Below, one piece after another: positions 49,470-59,736 of a stretch of 64,000 nucleotides of DNA. The stretch is taken from the NCBI GenBank assembly GCA_019637395.1, contig JAHBVR010000009.1, positions 1 to 64,000 on the forward strand, in the 5' to 3' direction. Position 1 is the stretch's first letter; every line of letters begins with the position of its first letter. Position numbers and translations under genes: made by a program. A model generated the notes under the pieces. It saw only the letters and a list, made by a program, of their open reading frames with translations, was not told the DNA's origin and made no database searches. This DNA comes from Vulcanimicrobiota bacterium (GTDB taxonomy: Bacteria > Vulcanimicrobiota > Xenobia > Xenobiales > JADMJV01).

Positions 49470-51005
49470 ATGTTGTCTTTGGCCGCTGTGGCCGTGGGAT
49501 CTTCCACGATTAGCAGCTTTCTGGCGGAACTCTTACTGATTTCAGCCGTAGCCCTCAGTTGTAAGTATCTCCGCTTACCCTATACCATTGCCCTGGTGGC
49601 GGCCGGTCTGCTGGTCGGCCTGTTGCGGGGCTATTTCGAATTGGAGGTCCAGCTTACACCCGATCTTCTCTTCGTCATTCTCTTGCCGATACTCTTATTT
49701 GAAGGGGCCATCCATCTACCACTGCAATTGGTGTTGGCTCAAATACGTCCGATTTTACTCCTGGCCGTGCCCGGACTTCTGATAACGACCGCCCTGGTGG
49801 GCTGGACCTTGCATCTATTGCTGGACTTGCCGCTTTCCGCCACCCTGGTTTTCGGTGCCCTGATTTCGGCCACCGATCCCATTGCGGTCCTGGCCCTCTT
49901 CAAAGAACTCAAAGCTCCTAAAGAATTAACCGTCATCGTGGAAGGCGAGAGTTTGCTCAACGACGGCACGGCCGTAGTGGTCTTCCATCTGCTGGTGACG
50001 GCGGCTCTGGGCGGAAAAATCTCGCCGTTCAAGGGCTGCCTGATGTTCCTGCTGGAAGCCGGCGGGGGTCTGCTTTTAGGCGCCGCTCTGGGTTGGCTGG
50101 TCTGGAAGGCGCAGGAAAAAATCGACGATCATCTCATCGAGATGACCTTGAGCACGATCCTGGCTTACGGTAGCTACCTGCTGGCTCAGCAACTGCACGC
50201 TTCCGGCGTTATGGCCGTGATCGCCGCCGGTCTGGTCTATGGAAATTTCGCCATGAGCCAGAGCATGTCGGCCAACACCCGCCTGGCTCTGGGCAGCTCC
50301 TGGGATTACCTGGGCTTTCTATGCAATTCGCTGGTCTTTTTGCTCATTGGCACCCAGGTCGATCTGAGCCTCTTGCTCTCTCGCAGCGGCCCTATTTTGC
50401 TCGCCTTCGTGGTGGTGACGCTGGCGCGCGCGCTGGCCGTGGCGGTTCTGGCCCCCTGGGCCCGCCTGCCTGGCAAATGGTATCCCGTGGTGATCTGGGC
50501 CGGTTTGCGCGGCTCCATTGCCATGGCTCTGGCTATGGCAATCAATTTGCCCCAGCGTCAGGAGATTCTCTTGCTGACTTTCGGCTGCGTGCTCCTATCC
50601 GTTTTCGTGCAGGGTCTTTCCATCAAAGGACTGTTGCATCGTCTGGGAATGGGCTTTAAAAGCGAGAGTGTGCGTAGCTACGAGGCCGACTGGGCTGAAC
50701 TGGCCGCACAAGAAAAAGCCCTGGCTCTATTGCGCAACCGGCGCAGTCGCAGGCTCATTTCCCAAGACGTTTACGAGCAAATGGCCCGGCCGCTGGAACG
50801 CGCCATTCGCCGCCTGGAAGAGAAGGTGGCCGAGAATGAGGCCCGGGCCGAAATTCGTGACCAGCAATACCAGGAAGCCGCCGCCGCTCTGAGCAATGCG
50901 CGCCGCTGGGCCTTGCGCGAAGCTTTCCAGAAGAATCAAATCGACGAAAAAACCTACCTGGAGCTGGGGGAAAAATTGTCCCGTGTAAGCGAGGAAGAGC
51001 CTTAA
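49470..51005 (+). CDS. CPA1-family Na+/H+ antiporter
   Basis: A 511-aa monovalent cation:proton antiporter. About twelve helices; the ion-binding motif is SATDPIAVLALFKEL (the conserved Asp in a TDP motif), then EGESLLNDGTAVVVF, and GLRGSIAMALAMAINLP near the end. A charged cytoplasmic helical tail (~415-511) may regulate it. It probably exports Na+ and helps control pH. AGGTGG precedes the ATG. The 131-bp upstream gap shows no riboswitch I can recognise. Confidence 0.85.
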   Translation: MLSLAAVAVGSSTISSFLAELLLISAVALSCKYLRLPYTIALVAAGLLVGLLRGYFELEVQLTPDLLFVILLPILLFEGAIHLPLQLVLAQIRPILLLAVPGLLITTALVGWTLHLLLDLPLSATLVFGALISATDPIAVLALFKELKAPKELTVIVEGESLLNDGTAVVVFHLLVTAALGGKISPFKGCLMFLLEAGGGLLLGAALGWLVWKAQEKIDDHLIEMTLSTILAYGSYLLAQQLHASGVMAVIAAGLVYGNFAMSQSMSANTRLALGSSWDYLGFLCNSLVFLLIGTQVDLSLLLSRSGPILLAFVVVTLARALAVAVLAPWARLPGKWYPVVIWAGLRGSIAMALAMAINLPQRQEILLLTFGCVLLSVFVQGLSIKGLLHRLGMGFKSESVRSYEADWAELAAQEKALALLRNRRSRRLISQDVYEQMARPLERAIRRLEEKVAENEARAEIRDQQYQEAAAALSNARRWALREAFQKNQIDEKTYLELGEKLSRVSEEEP

Positions 51006-51011
51006 AACTCG

Positions 51012-51449
51012 ATGCAAGATATTTTTTTTATAGCCGCTTTAGAAGAAGCCCGAGCCGGTCTCAAGGAAGGCGGCTTCCCTATCGGTGCGGTGCTGGTGCT
51101 GGACCATCAGATTATCGCGCGGGGCCGCAATCGCCGAGTGCAGCAGGGGAGCATGATCTACGATGCGATTACCGATTGTCTCGAGCGAGCCGGCCGTCTC
51201 AAAGCCTCCGAATATCGCGCCTGCACCCTGTATACCACACTTTCTCCCAGCGACATGGGCGCCGGCGCCATTTTGCTCTACCGCATACCACGAGTGGTGG
51301 TGGGCGACAACCGCACTTTCCGAGGGCCAGAACAGTACCTGGAGGTGCGGGGTGTCAAGCTCGAGGTATTCCAGGACCATGCCTGTCGAAAACTCTTGGA
51401 CGCCTATATCACGGCCACCCCAAGCTTTGGAGAGAATACCTGGGGTAGC

Positions 51450-51475
<26 letters not shown>
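51012..51475 (+). pseudogene. Cytosine-deaminase-fold protein without zinc ligands and without a normal stop
   Basis: The first ~145 residues follow bacterial/yeast-type cytosine deaminase closely: GGFPIGAVLVLDHQIIARG, DCLERAGRL, CTLYTTLSP, GAILLYRIPRVVVGDNRTF. The zinc site is gone. HGE before TDCLE is DAI (D51, I53), and PCxxC is PSDMG (S80, G83), so both Cys, the His and the catalytic Glu are lost. The family normally ends after ~150 residues, but here the frame has no stop until 52253, deep in the antisense of the aminotransferase. It is either a decaying gene or a pseudoenzyme whose real end is unclear. Confidence 0.6.
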
Positions 51476-52703
<1,228 letters not shown>

Positions 52704-52706
52704 AGA

Positions 52707-54161
52707 TTAGAACTTACGAGACCATTCTTTAGGCCAGCGTTCCACCACCACTTTGGTCTGGGTGTAGAATTCGATGCCGTGGCGCCCCTGGGCGTGCAGA
52801 TCGCCAAAGAAGCTGTCTTTCCAGCCGCTGAAAGGAAAGAAAGCCATGGGAGCGGCCACTCCGATGTTGATGCCCAGATTGCCCACTTCGGCCTCGTGGC
52901 GGAACTTGCGGGCGTTTGCGCCGCTGCTGGTGAACAGGCAGGCCTGGTTGCCGTATTTGCCCTGGTTGATCCATTCGATGACTTTGTCCATGTCCTCGAA
53001 GTGAAGCACGCCCAGCACTGGCCCGAAGATCTCCGTGGTCAGCAGTTCGCTGCTCATCGGCATGGTCATGACGGTGGGTTTGAGGAAGCTGCCTTTGTCG
53101 AAGTCGGCTCGGCCATCCAGCAGCAGCTCGGCGCCTTGCTGGACGCCGATGTCGATCAGCCCTTTGACCCGGTCGCGACTGGCCTTGTTGATGAGCGGGC
53201 CCATCTGCACGCCTTCATCCAGGCCGTTGCCCACCTTGCGGCTCTGGCCGGCGGCGCGCATGGACTCGAGGAATTCCTCTTTGACGCCGCCCACCGTAAC
53301 CGCCAGCGAGGAGGCCAGGCAGCGCTGACCGGCGCACCCGAAGGCGCTGTCGGCCACGATCTTGGTGGCCATCTCCAGGTCGGCATCGGGCAGAACGATG
53401 ATGGGGTTCTTGGCGCCGCCCTGGGCCTGCACGCGCTTGCCGTGCTGGCTGGCCTTGGCGTAGATATAGCGGGCCACCTGGGTGGAACCGACAAAACTGA
53501 CGGCTTTGACCAGGGGATGCTCCAGGATGGCGTCGACCACTTCCTTGGCGCCATGCACCAGGTTGGCCACACCGGCCGGCAGACCCGCCTGATTGAGCAG
53601 GTTCAAGAGGGTCACCAGCGTCTGCGGAACTCGCTCCGAAGGCTTGAGCACCACGGTATTACCGCACACCAGGGCATAGGGTAAAAACCACAGCGGAATC
53701 ATGGCCGGGAAATTAAAGGGCGTGATGATGGCGCACACACCCACCGGTTGGCGAATCATGAGTTCGTCGATACCCGGCGCGATGTCTTCGTTGTGATAAC
53801 CCTGGATCAGGATAGGCGCGCCGCAGGCGACTTCCACATTCTCGATACCGCGGCGCAACTCTCCGCGAGACTCGTCGAGAGTTTTGCCGCATTCTTGAGT
53901 AATGCCGCGCGCGATCTGCTCGAAGTTGTCCTCGAGTAATTGCTTATACTTGAACATCACCTGGATACGTTCGGTCACGGGCGTGTTGCGCCAGCCTTTG
54001 AGCGCCTTCTGAGCGCACTGCACGGCCCGATCGACGTCTTCCCCGGTGGAGAGCGGGACTTCGGCCAGCACTTCATCGGTGGCCGGGTTGATGACCTGTT
54101 GGGTGGCGGAACCGGAGGCCGGCTCCCAGCGATGTTCGATCCAGTTAGCTAGTAAAGTCAT
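52707..54161 (-). CDS. mmsA: CoA-acylating methylmalonate-semialdehyde dehydrogenase
   Basis: A 484-aa aldehyde dehydrogenase of the MmsA/IolA branch. Motifs: [32 protein letters not shown] (NAD), [13 protein letters not shown], and the catalytic Cys in [12 protein letters not shown]; the C-terminal [19 protein letters not shown] and [14 protein letters not shown] are branch-specific. The enzyme turns methylmalonate or malonate semialdehyde plus CoA and NAD+ into propionyl- or acetyl-CoA. It is upstream of the aminotransferase and probably cotranscribed. Confidence 0.9.
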   Translation of the reverse strand: MTLLANWIEHRWEPASGSATQQVINPATDEVLAEVPLSTGEDVDRAVQCAQKALKGWRNTPVTERIQVMFKYKQLLEDNFEQIARGITQECGKTLDESRGELRRGIENVEVACGAPILIQGYHNEDIAPGIDELMIRQPVGVCAIITPFNFPAMIPLWFLPYALVCGNTVVLKPSERVPQTLVTLLNLLNQAGLPAGVANLVHGAKEVVDAILEHPLVKAVSFVGSTQVARYIYAKASQHGKRVQAQGGAKNPIIVLPDADLEMATKIVADSAFGCAGQRCLASSLAVTVGGVKEEFLESMRAAGQSRKVGNGLDEGVQMGPLINKASRDRVKGLIDIGVQQGAELLLDGRADFDKGSFLKPTVMTMPMSSELLTTEIFGPVLGVLHFEDMDKVIEWINQGKYGNQACLFTSSGANARKFRHEAEVGNLGINIGVAAPMAFFPFSGWKDSFFGDLHAQGRHGIEFYTQTKVVVERWPKEWSRKF

Positions 54162-54197
54162 GGTTGGGGGTTCGGGTATCGGGGTAGTCTGCCCTCT

Positions 54198-54563
54198 AAG
54201 TTGGCTGGACGGTCGCGGGGCGGTGTATCATCGCCCTGAGGAAAGTCCGGGCTCCCAAGGGCAGGATGCTGGATAACGTCCAGTGAGGGTGACCTCGAGG
54301 ATAGTGCCACAGAAATGTTAACCGCCGTTCTTCGGAGCGGTAAGGGTGCAACGGTGGGGTAAGAGCCCACCAGCGGTGCGGTGACGCACCGGCTAGGTAA
54401 ACCCCGTCCGGGAGCAAGACTCATTCGGAGACGGAAGCGTGGACTCCACGCTTCCCCTGGCGGCCCGTCAGGCGCTCTTCGAGTACGTCGCATCAGGCGG
54501 ACGGTAACGTTCGTCGCAGAGAGATGGCCGTCATTTACAGAACCCGGCTTACAGGCCGACTTG
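54198..54563 (+). ncRNA. rnpB: RNase P RNA (type A)
   Basis: The bacterial type A RNase P RNA. Conserved blocks are present in order: GAGGAAAGTCCGGGCTCC near the 5' end, CCACAGAAA, GGTAAGGGTGCAACGGTG, GGTAAACCCC followed by GGAGCAAGA, and near the 3' end ACAGAACCCGGCTTACAGGCC. The ends pair as helix P1 (AAGTTGG at 54198 with CCGACTT at 54556). A strong terminator follows at once. It processes the 5' ends of tRNAs. Confidence 0.97.
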
Positions 54564-54566
54564 CTG

Positions 54567-54593
54567 GAGGGACTTCGGTCCCTCTAGTTTTTT
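54567..54593 (+). terminator. rnpB terminator
   Basis: GAGGGAC-TTCG-GTCCCTC forms a 7-bp stem with a stable TTCG tetraloop, followed by TAGTTTTTTG. Confidence 0.9.
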
Positions 54594-54603
54594 GTGTTAG
54601 TCG

Positions 54604-54910
54604 CGCTCTCTGGAGTGCCAGGCTTTCTGAAATCCTGCAGCCTACTGACAATCGCAACGACGGTTACAGTCTTCGCCCGCACCCGGTAGACCAGCCAGTA
54701 GCTGCGCTTTGCGATCAGCAAAGCGCAATGTTAGGGTCCACGTCAGGAACTAAGCGACCAATGACCGGAAACAACTCGAGAATCTCTACCGACCGAAAAG
54801 CCTCTTCTTCGAGCTGAAGGGCTTTGGTCGGAGATTTCCTTCTCAAGAAATTGACAGTACTGGAACAGCTCTCGAAGGGCCTGGTTTAGCCAGCGGATTT
54901 GGCGCGCCAC
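54604..54910 (-). pseudogene. Decayed ParE/RelE-type toxin
   Basis: Minus-strand frames join into a ParE-like toxin. ARQIRWLNQALRELFQYCQF (GTG at 54910) is followed in a second frame by EEEAFRSVEILELFPVIGRL and in a third by KRSYWLVYRVRAKTVTVVAI. These match the helix hairpin, the central segment and the final beta sheet of ParE toxins. At least two frameshifts break it, near 54808 and 54722. The start overlaps the broken antitoxin gene. Confidence 0.55.
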
Positions 54911-55135
54911 TGGCGAAACCGAGCGCTCGCTTCAGCTTGGGAAACAAACTCACCGCGTTCTTCTTCTTTCAGGCTTTCCTGAATACGCTGCTTGAGAAAA
55001 TGCTTGAAATTCACCCGAGTCCCAAGTCTCTTCGGGAGTTCCAGAATCCTGTAAGTAAAGCAGGCAGGTGGCCGCGATATCGAGTTGGTCCACCTGCAGA
55101 TCATCAACAAGCTGAACGATTTGCTGCCTTGTCAT
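54886..55135 (-). pseudogene. Decayed antitoxin of the ParDE/RelBE module
   Basis: The first frame gives MTRQQIVQLVDDLQVDQLDI and EETWDSGEF. After about 55010 a second frame continues with FLKQRIQESLKEEERGEFVS and QAEASARFRQW. Together they read as a typical ~80-aa antitoxin with a C-terminal helix for toxin binding. One frameshift separates the halves. The toxin remnant lies directly downstream. Confidence 0.5.
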
Positions 55136-55165
55136 ACTCCGATAGCATACCGAAAGTGAAGCAGC

Positions 55166-56431
55166 CTAACAAGCCTGGCCTTTTGTGTGGAACCAATTGC
55201 TGGTCCACCGCTTGAATTTGGCCTTCCATTTGTAGTACACGGGGCGGTCGCCGAGGTGGCAGACGGTGCCGGGCCAACCGGTTTCCAGGCGCTCCTTTTG
55301 CTCCCGTAAGACCGACCGGGTGGATTCGGTCCAGTGATTGCTGAGCTGGTCTTTGAGCCCGCGCAGCAAGCAAGCGCCACGGATGGCGTCGATCGTTTCT
55401 TCGATCTTGCTTTTGAGGTCGTGGCGTTTTTGCAAAAGGGCTTCGAGCTTGGGGAGCCATTCGCTGGAGCCGCGCTGCTTGAGTTTTTCGAGAGCTTTTT
55501 CGGGGGCGCTTTGGAACTCTTGCTCCAGCTCGGCTCGCTCTTTCGTGAGCCGGTCCCGGGCGGTTTTTAGCTGGCTGGCGAAGGCTTTCTGGGCTACCGG
55601 CCGGCCGGCGAACTGAGGGTCGTTGACGCGGTAGACGGCTCCGTAGTTCTCACAAAATTCCGAGAGCATGAAGGCTTTGCCGATATCGCACTGGCTGGTC
55701 CGATCGCCTACCGTGACCGGGAACTGGTGGCCTTCGAGCTTGAGAGCGGCGATTTCCCAGGGATGCTTGAACTGGTCGGCCAGTTTGTTGAGCTCCTGGC
55801 TCAGGGGTGGTTCGGCGTGGTTTTTGATCCAGGCTTTGAATTGCCGTTGCATGGATTGGCGCCCCGGTTGGTGGCCACCGTAATCGACCAGATCGGAGAC
55901 GCCGTGTTGGTAGTTGTCGGCGAAATCGAAGCCGTAGCGCGCCCAGGTATAGGTGCCCAGCCGCTCGCGCACGCCATTGACGGGCATGCCGCCGGCCTCC
56001 AGGGTAATGCGACTCTCGGGATGGTCCGAACCCTGGCGCACCATGGCGATTTCTTTCTCGAGAATTTTGATGTTGACGGCCTGGCCGCGACAGTGGTGAG
56101 CCACGTAGACATCACTACGGTGCAGTTCAAGGGACCCGTCCGGGTGACGGGCCAGATGACTGATGGCCCGGGCCAGCTCCTCGCCTTCGTGGTCGCGCCA
56201 ACTGATGGCGTATTCAAAGCCGTTGTGGGTGGTCTCCACGTCGGTGACATAACAATGAGAGCCCTCCAGGCAGCCCTCGTAGAGTTTGGTGAGCCCTTCG
56301 TGAGTGACGGGAAAGCCAAGCACCTTGCTCATGTGAGCGGCCTGGCTTTTTTCGAAGGGAATCCCCTGGTCCACGCCCTGCAGGGGCAGCTGGCGCCGGG
56401 GAAGCACGGGTCTTCTACCGATCGGCTGCAT
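55166..56431 (-). CDS. Hypothetical protein with GNAT-like domain
   Basis: A 421-aa protein. Residues ~50-200 look like a GNAT acyltransferase fold: GSLELHRSDVYVAHHCRGQA (beta4 and the acetyl-CoA pyrophosphate loop) and ITLEAGGMPVNG...YTWARYGFDF. The C-terminal half is helical and charged with a coiled coil (SQLKTARDRLTKERAELEQE, LLQKRHDLKSKIEETIDAIR). ATG 56431 directly follows the stop of the upstream membrane protein with no gap, so it is the third gene of the operon headed by the FlhB-FlhA fusion. It could be an effector or a modifying enzyme of that system. Confidence 0.6.
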   Translation of the reverse strand: MQPIGRRPVLPRRQLPLQGVDQGIPFEKSQAAHMSKVLGFPVTHEGLTKLYEGCLEGSHCYVTDVETTHNGFEYAISWRDHEGEELARAISHLARHPDGSLELHRSDVYVAHHCRGQAVNIKILEKEIAMVRQGSDHPESRITLEAGGMPVNGVRERLGTYTWARYGFDFADNYQHGVSDLVDYGGHQPGRQSMQRQFKAWIKNHAEPPLSQELNKLADQFKHPWEIAALKLEGHQFPVTVGDRTSQCDIGKAFMLSEFCENYGAVYRVNDPQFAGRPVAQKAFASQLKTARDRLTKERAELEQEFQSAPEKALEKLKQRGSSEWLPKLEALLQKRHDLKSKIEETIDAIRGACLLRGLKDQLSNHWTESTRSVLREQKERLETGWPGTVCHLGDRPVYYKWKAKFKRWTSNWFHTKGQAC

Positions 56432-57532
56432 TTAAGTAGCGTAAAACCTGCGCAGTCTGGAGGCCAGCCAGACGGCGGCGGCGCTGTTGGAAGTACGGCC
56501 AGTGATGATACAGGCGTCCGAGATCAACTGCAGGTGCGCTCCCCGGGCGGATTGGCGAACCCAGATTTCCTCCAGTTGATCGGCCGGAATGCTGGCCTTG
56601 TAAACCGGGAAACCCCACAGGCGATCACAAGCATCCAGGCTCTGGCGGCCCGCTTTCAGCTCCTTGCCGTAGCCGAAGAGAAAAAAGGCGGTCACCGCGA
56701 CGATGCCGCCGCTCACATAAAAGTAGAGAAACTGGTGTTGCGTACGCGCGATGTCCAGGAAAGAGAGTTGGAAGCGCTCGGCCGTTTCCTCTCCGGAAAT
56801 GACCTTGGGGAAAATGGGCACTACCGCCAGCAGAAAGACAAAGAGCACCAGGGTGAAAAACTCGTTCAGCATGGCCGGGCTGAGCAGGCGCCAGGTATAG
56901 CGCTGGCTGTTCTCATCCTCATCGCATTCGATCGGGCAGGGGTCCGGCTTGCTGGCTTCTCCTCCGAGTAACTCCGGTTGTTTGCGCACTCGCTCGCGGA
57001 AGGGCAGATCCAGCTCTTCCCGAGGAATGAGAATCTCGCCGTGCTCGGCTTTCTCGAGAACGGGACAGTTGATGGATTTAGCCAGCGCTTCCGCCAGGGA
57101 ACGGCTCTCGATATGGTGGCCCACCCGACGGTCCAACACGTACTGGCGTTTGCCGTCCACCAGATTGACCAACCAGAACTCCAGGGTGTTAGGGCCACGC
57201 TCTTCTTCTTGCGAGCGCAGGCGAATCATCGGCTCATCTTCCCAGGAGTAGCGCAGACTGCGCTTGAGCCAACCGTCCTTGACGCGCACGCTCTTGCCGT
57301 CCAGCCAAAAACGCTTGCGAGTGTAGCGGATCAGAATAAAACCGAAGACCACCAGCACCACCCCGGCGGGAGCCGAGATGCCGACCCAGGCTTGTTCGGG
57401 GTAGACGCGGTCGAGCAAGGCGCGCACCGGGAAACTCAGGGCCAATCCGAGGAAGACCAGAAACAAACCCAGATCGTTATTGCTCTCCGAGGGGATGGAA
57501 ATGACGCCGGAAGAGTTTTTGACGACGCTCAT
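56432..57532 (-). CDS. Membrane protein of the FlhB-FlhA fusion operon (366 aa)
   Basis: A 366-aa membrane protein. Two helices lie near the N-terminus (LGLFLVFLGLALSFPVRALL and WVGISAPAGVVLVVFGFILI) and two near residues 220-290 (FFTLVLFVFLLAVVPIF and FYVSGGIVAVTAFFLFGYG), with cytoplasmic soluble parts between and after. I do not recognise a family. It overlaps the fusion gene by ATGA and is followed without gap by the GNAT-like gene. It might anchor the soluble export-gate fusion at the membrane; that is inference. Confidence 0.6.
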   Translation of the reverse strand: MSVVKNSSGVISIPSESNNDLGLFLVFLGLALSFPVRALLDRVYPEQAWVGISAPAGVVLVVFGFILIRYTRKRFWLDGKSVRVKDGWLKRSLRYSWEDEPMIRLRSQEEERGPNTLEFWLVNLVDGKRQYVLDRRVGHHIESRSLAEALAKSINCPVLEKAEHGEILIPREELDLPFRERVRKQPELLGGEASKPDPCPIECDEDENSQRYTWRLLSPAMLNEFFTLVLFVFLLAVVPIFPKVISGEETAERFQLSFLDIARTQHQFLYFYVSGGIVAVTAFFLFGYGKELKAGRQSLDACDRLWGFPVYKASIPADQLEEIWVRQSARGAHLQLISDACIITGRTSNSAAAVWLASRLRRFYAT

Positions 57533-58728
57533 AAGCCTCCCAGACTGGTGAAGACATGGACGTCCGCGTCGGGCGCCACTTCAGGATAAGATATCACGGG
57601 GAGGTGCGGAAAGCTGGGCTCGACCAGGCGTTTGATAAATCGCCGGGCTCGGGGACCGCACAGCAGGACCGGCTTGAATCCCTGGTCTTGAGCTTTTTCC
57701 CAGGCGCGGGCCACGCTGCTCAGGAGTCTGAGACTGACGTCGACATCCAGATCGAACCAGATGGCCGAGGAGGCCTGGCGAACGTCTTTCATAACCGCCT
57801 TTTCCAGCTCGGGAGCCAGCAACATGGCCTGTACTACTCCCTGGGCATCGGCGTATTCTCGGCACAACTGGAAATTAAGCGAGGCCCGGACGAACTCGGT
57901 CAACTGATCAGGGTCAGCCGAGCGGTTTTTGTGTTCTTCGATCGCTTCCAGAACCGAGGTGATGTCCCGAATGCGAATACCTTCCCTCAGGAGGTTACGC
58001 AGTATTTGACGCAAGCCAGAAACGGTGAGAAATTCAGGAAAGAGGGCCTGGTAGAGTTCCTTGTGAGACTTACGCAGGCTCTCCACCAGCGCTTCGGTTT
58101 CCCGAAAGCCAAGCAGCCGATGGGCGTTGTTCCTCACCACCTGGTGCAGGCCGGCCATGAGATCCCCGAAATTCGGGCCCGTCCATTGATAGAGGCTGGC
58201 GCCTTGCATGAGAATCCGGCCGTCGCATTCCAGGTCGGGCACGTAGAGGATGTCCAGGCTGAGCACGGGCAGGCCGATCTCTTTTTGAAAACGCTGGCGA
58301 TGCAGAGTTGTGAGCGCCTCCACCGGGGCGATCCAATCTTGCTGGCGCAACTCGATGGATAGACAGGAGCTGCTGGGAAGCTGGCTGGCTCGTTGCTTTG
58401 GTCTTCTTTGCAGGTCCTTGACCAGCCGAACCGGCATGGGGCCCGGGCGGCTACGCTGCACCAGAGCGATGGCCTGGGCCGCCGGACGGAAAAGACGGTC
58501 GGGGATCTCCTGACCGATCTGCAGATCCTGCATGTTCTCGCGGTTCAGCTCGGCGCATTCCACTACGGGAACGCCCATTTCCTGGGCCGACCACAATAAA
58601 TCCAGGGCCTTCTGACCATCGAGATTGGCGATGACAGCCGGAGTTTCACCCGGCAAATAGGATAGAGCCAGGGCCTGGCGGCCTGGGGCCAGCAGAATGA
58701 CCTCGGTCTGACTCAAAGTAGGGTCCAT
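57529..58728 (-). CDS. Soluble fusion of FlhB/SctU and FlhA/SctV cytoplasmic domains
   Basis: A 399-aa protein without membrane helices. Residues ~9-93 match the FlhB/SctU C-terminal domain: ALALSYLPGETPAVIANLDG, VPVVECAELN and IGQEIPDRLF. The autocleavage motif NPTH is absent (LAPGRQ there). Residues ~150-350 match the FlhA/SctV cytoplasmic domain: LMAGLHQVVRNNAHRLLGFR, ELYQALFPEFLTVSGLRQIL, IRIRDITSVLEAIE and LTEFVRASLNFQLCREYA. In flagella and type III secretion these two domains form the export gate on separate membrane proteins. Here they are joined and freed from the membrane. The ATG at 58728 fits the domain start. Confidence 0.75.
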   Translation of the reverse strand: MDPTLSQTEVILLAPGRQALALSYLPGETPAVIANLDGQKALDLLWSAQEMGVPVVECAELNRENMQDLQIGQEIPDRLFRPAAQAIALVQRSRPGPMPVRLVKDLQRRPKQRASQLPSSSCLSIELRQQDWIAPVEALTTLHRQRFQKEIGLPVLSLDILYVPDLECDGRILMQGASLYQWTGPNFGDLMAGLHQVVRNNAHRLLGFRETEALVESLRKSHKELYQALFPEFLTVSGLRQILRNLLREGIRIRDITSVLEAIEEHKNRSADPDQLTEFVRASLNFQLCREYADAQGVVQAMLLAPELEKAVMKDVRQASSAIWFDLDVDVSLRLLSSVARAWEKAQDQGFKPVLLCGPRARRFIKRLVEPSFPHLPVISYPEVAPDADVHVFTSLGGL

Positions 58729-58815
58729 TGCCTGAATTGTTGCCGATCGACCCGCAAAGTCCTGGGGCTGTTCGGGAACAAATTCCGAACTTATTGTAAC
58801 CCAAACACCATGTGC

Positions 58816-58844
58816 TTGACAGCGGTCGGAACTCCGCATAGGAT
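58816..58844 (+). promoter_or_regulatory. Near-consensus sigma-70 promoter of the large repeat RNA
   Basis: TTGACA at 58816-58821, a 17-base spacer and TAGGAT at 58839-58844. The predicted start is near 58851. It faces away from the FlhB-FlhA fusion gene and drives the non-coding repeats. Confidence 0.7.
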
Positions 58845-58850
58845 GCAGAC

Positions 58851-59727
58851 CTCAGCCGCAACAATCGGAACTGTTCGTAGTGAACTTTTCGAAAGATGCG
58901 GGGGTGCTGTTTCAAACCGTAAGAGGCAGAGGTAGCGTGCAGACTTGAGCACGCAGTCGGGCAACATCGGCTCAAACGCAATCGGCGTGGTGTTGTGAGG
59001 TCTTCGTAACGGTTGCGGAGTCGTGAGACGAGACAGCTCGAGCGGTAAAAAGCGCGAGCCGGGCGCAATGCAGAAGAAGATGCCTGGGGTAGCCAGGGGG
59101 TTCTGAGACGACCCGAACGACTCAGAGGTAACTTGCAGACTTGAGCAAGTCGTCCCATCCAGAGGACGGAGCGAATCGAAAGCGAGATGGATGAGGCTCA
59201 CGGAAGGGCCGAGGACGCCGCGAGGCGGGTAACAATCAATCCTCGGAAACGAAGTGGGAGCCTGGCGTAGGCGGTCGGCAGCCAGGGGGCCCTGATACAG
59301 CCCGGATGTTTCAGAGGTAGCTTGCAGACTAAAGCAAGCCGTTGCGCTCATCAACGAGAGTCAAACCTTGGACAAGTGAGAGAGGCCTCGAGCCCGGTTT
59401 AGGTGTCCTACTGGAGATATCGAAACCGCTTGAGGAGCCCGGCGCAGGAGGGTAAGGCGGCCGGGGGGCTACTGTCCCAGCCTGGAGGGGAACAGGGGTA
59501 GTATGCAGACCACAGCATACCGGTGAGTTACAGCACCGAAAGTGAATTGAAGCACTGTAAAGAGGCTGTTGAAGAGTCCGGAGACCGTGAGGTTCAAGCT
59601 CGCAACGCGGGGATGCCGAGAGGCGGAAAGCGTGGCGACCTCTGGAAGAAACTCAAATTCGACAGGGTCCGGTAAGGTGGGATGGCTTCCGGGCAGAACA
59701 AAGCCGCTTGATGATTCAGGCGGCTTT
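58851..59727 (+). ncRNA. Large non-coding RNA with four tandem structured repeats
   Basis: About 880 nt with no convincing gene on either strand. Four hairpins recur at 58935, 59131, 59320 and 59501 (spacing 196, 189, 181), each after CAGRGGTA. The stems are GCGTGC/GCACGC, ACTTGC/GCAAGT, GCTTGC/GCAAGC and GTATGC/GCATAC, while the loop keeps the form AGACNNNA. A second helix recurs in three units as CCTGG/CCAGG (59083), CCTGG/CCAGG (59261) and CCCGG/CCGGG (59438), followed by GGGG. Compensatory changes across copies are direct evidence for RNA structure. A consensus promoter precedes it and a terminator ends it. I do not recognise it as a known RNA class. Confidence 0.65.
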
Positions 59728-59736
59728 GGTTGTTTT
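59700..59736. terminator. Terminator of the large RNA, shared with the convergent gene
   Basis: AAAGCCGC (59700-59707) pairs with GCGGCTTT (59720-59727), followed by GGTTGTTTT on the plus strand. It also lies directly after the stop of the minus-strand gene at 59735. Confidence 0.75.

Noticed and set aside
58646-59354. Minus-strand open frames of 170 and 187 codons across the repeat RNA
   Set aside because: They read Ser/Arg/Leu-rich with no domain, run against the promoter and terminator, and the covarying hairpins explain the sequence better.
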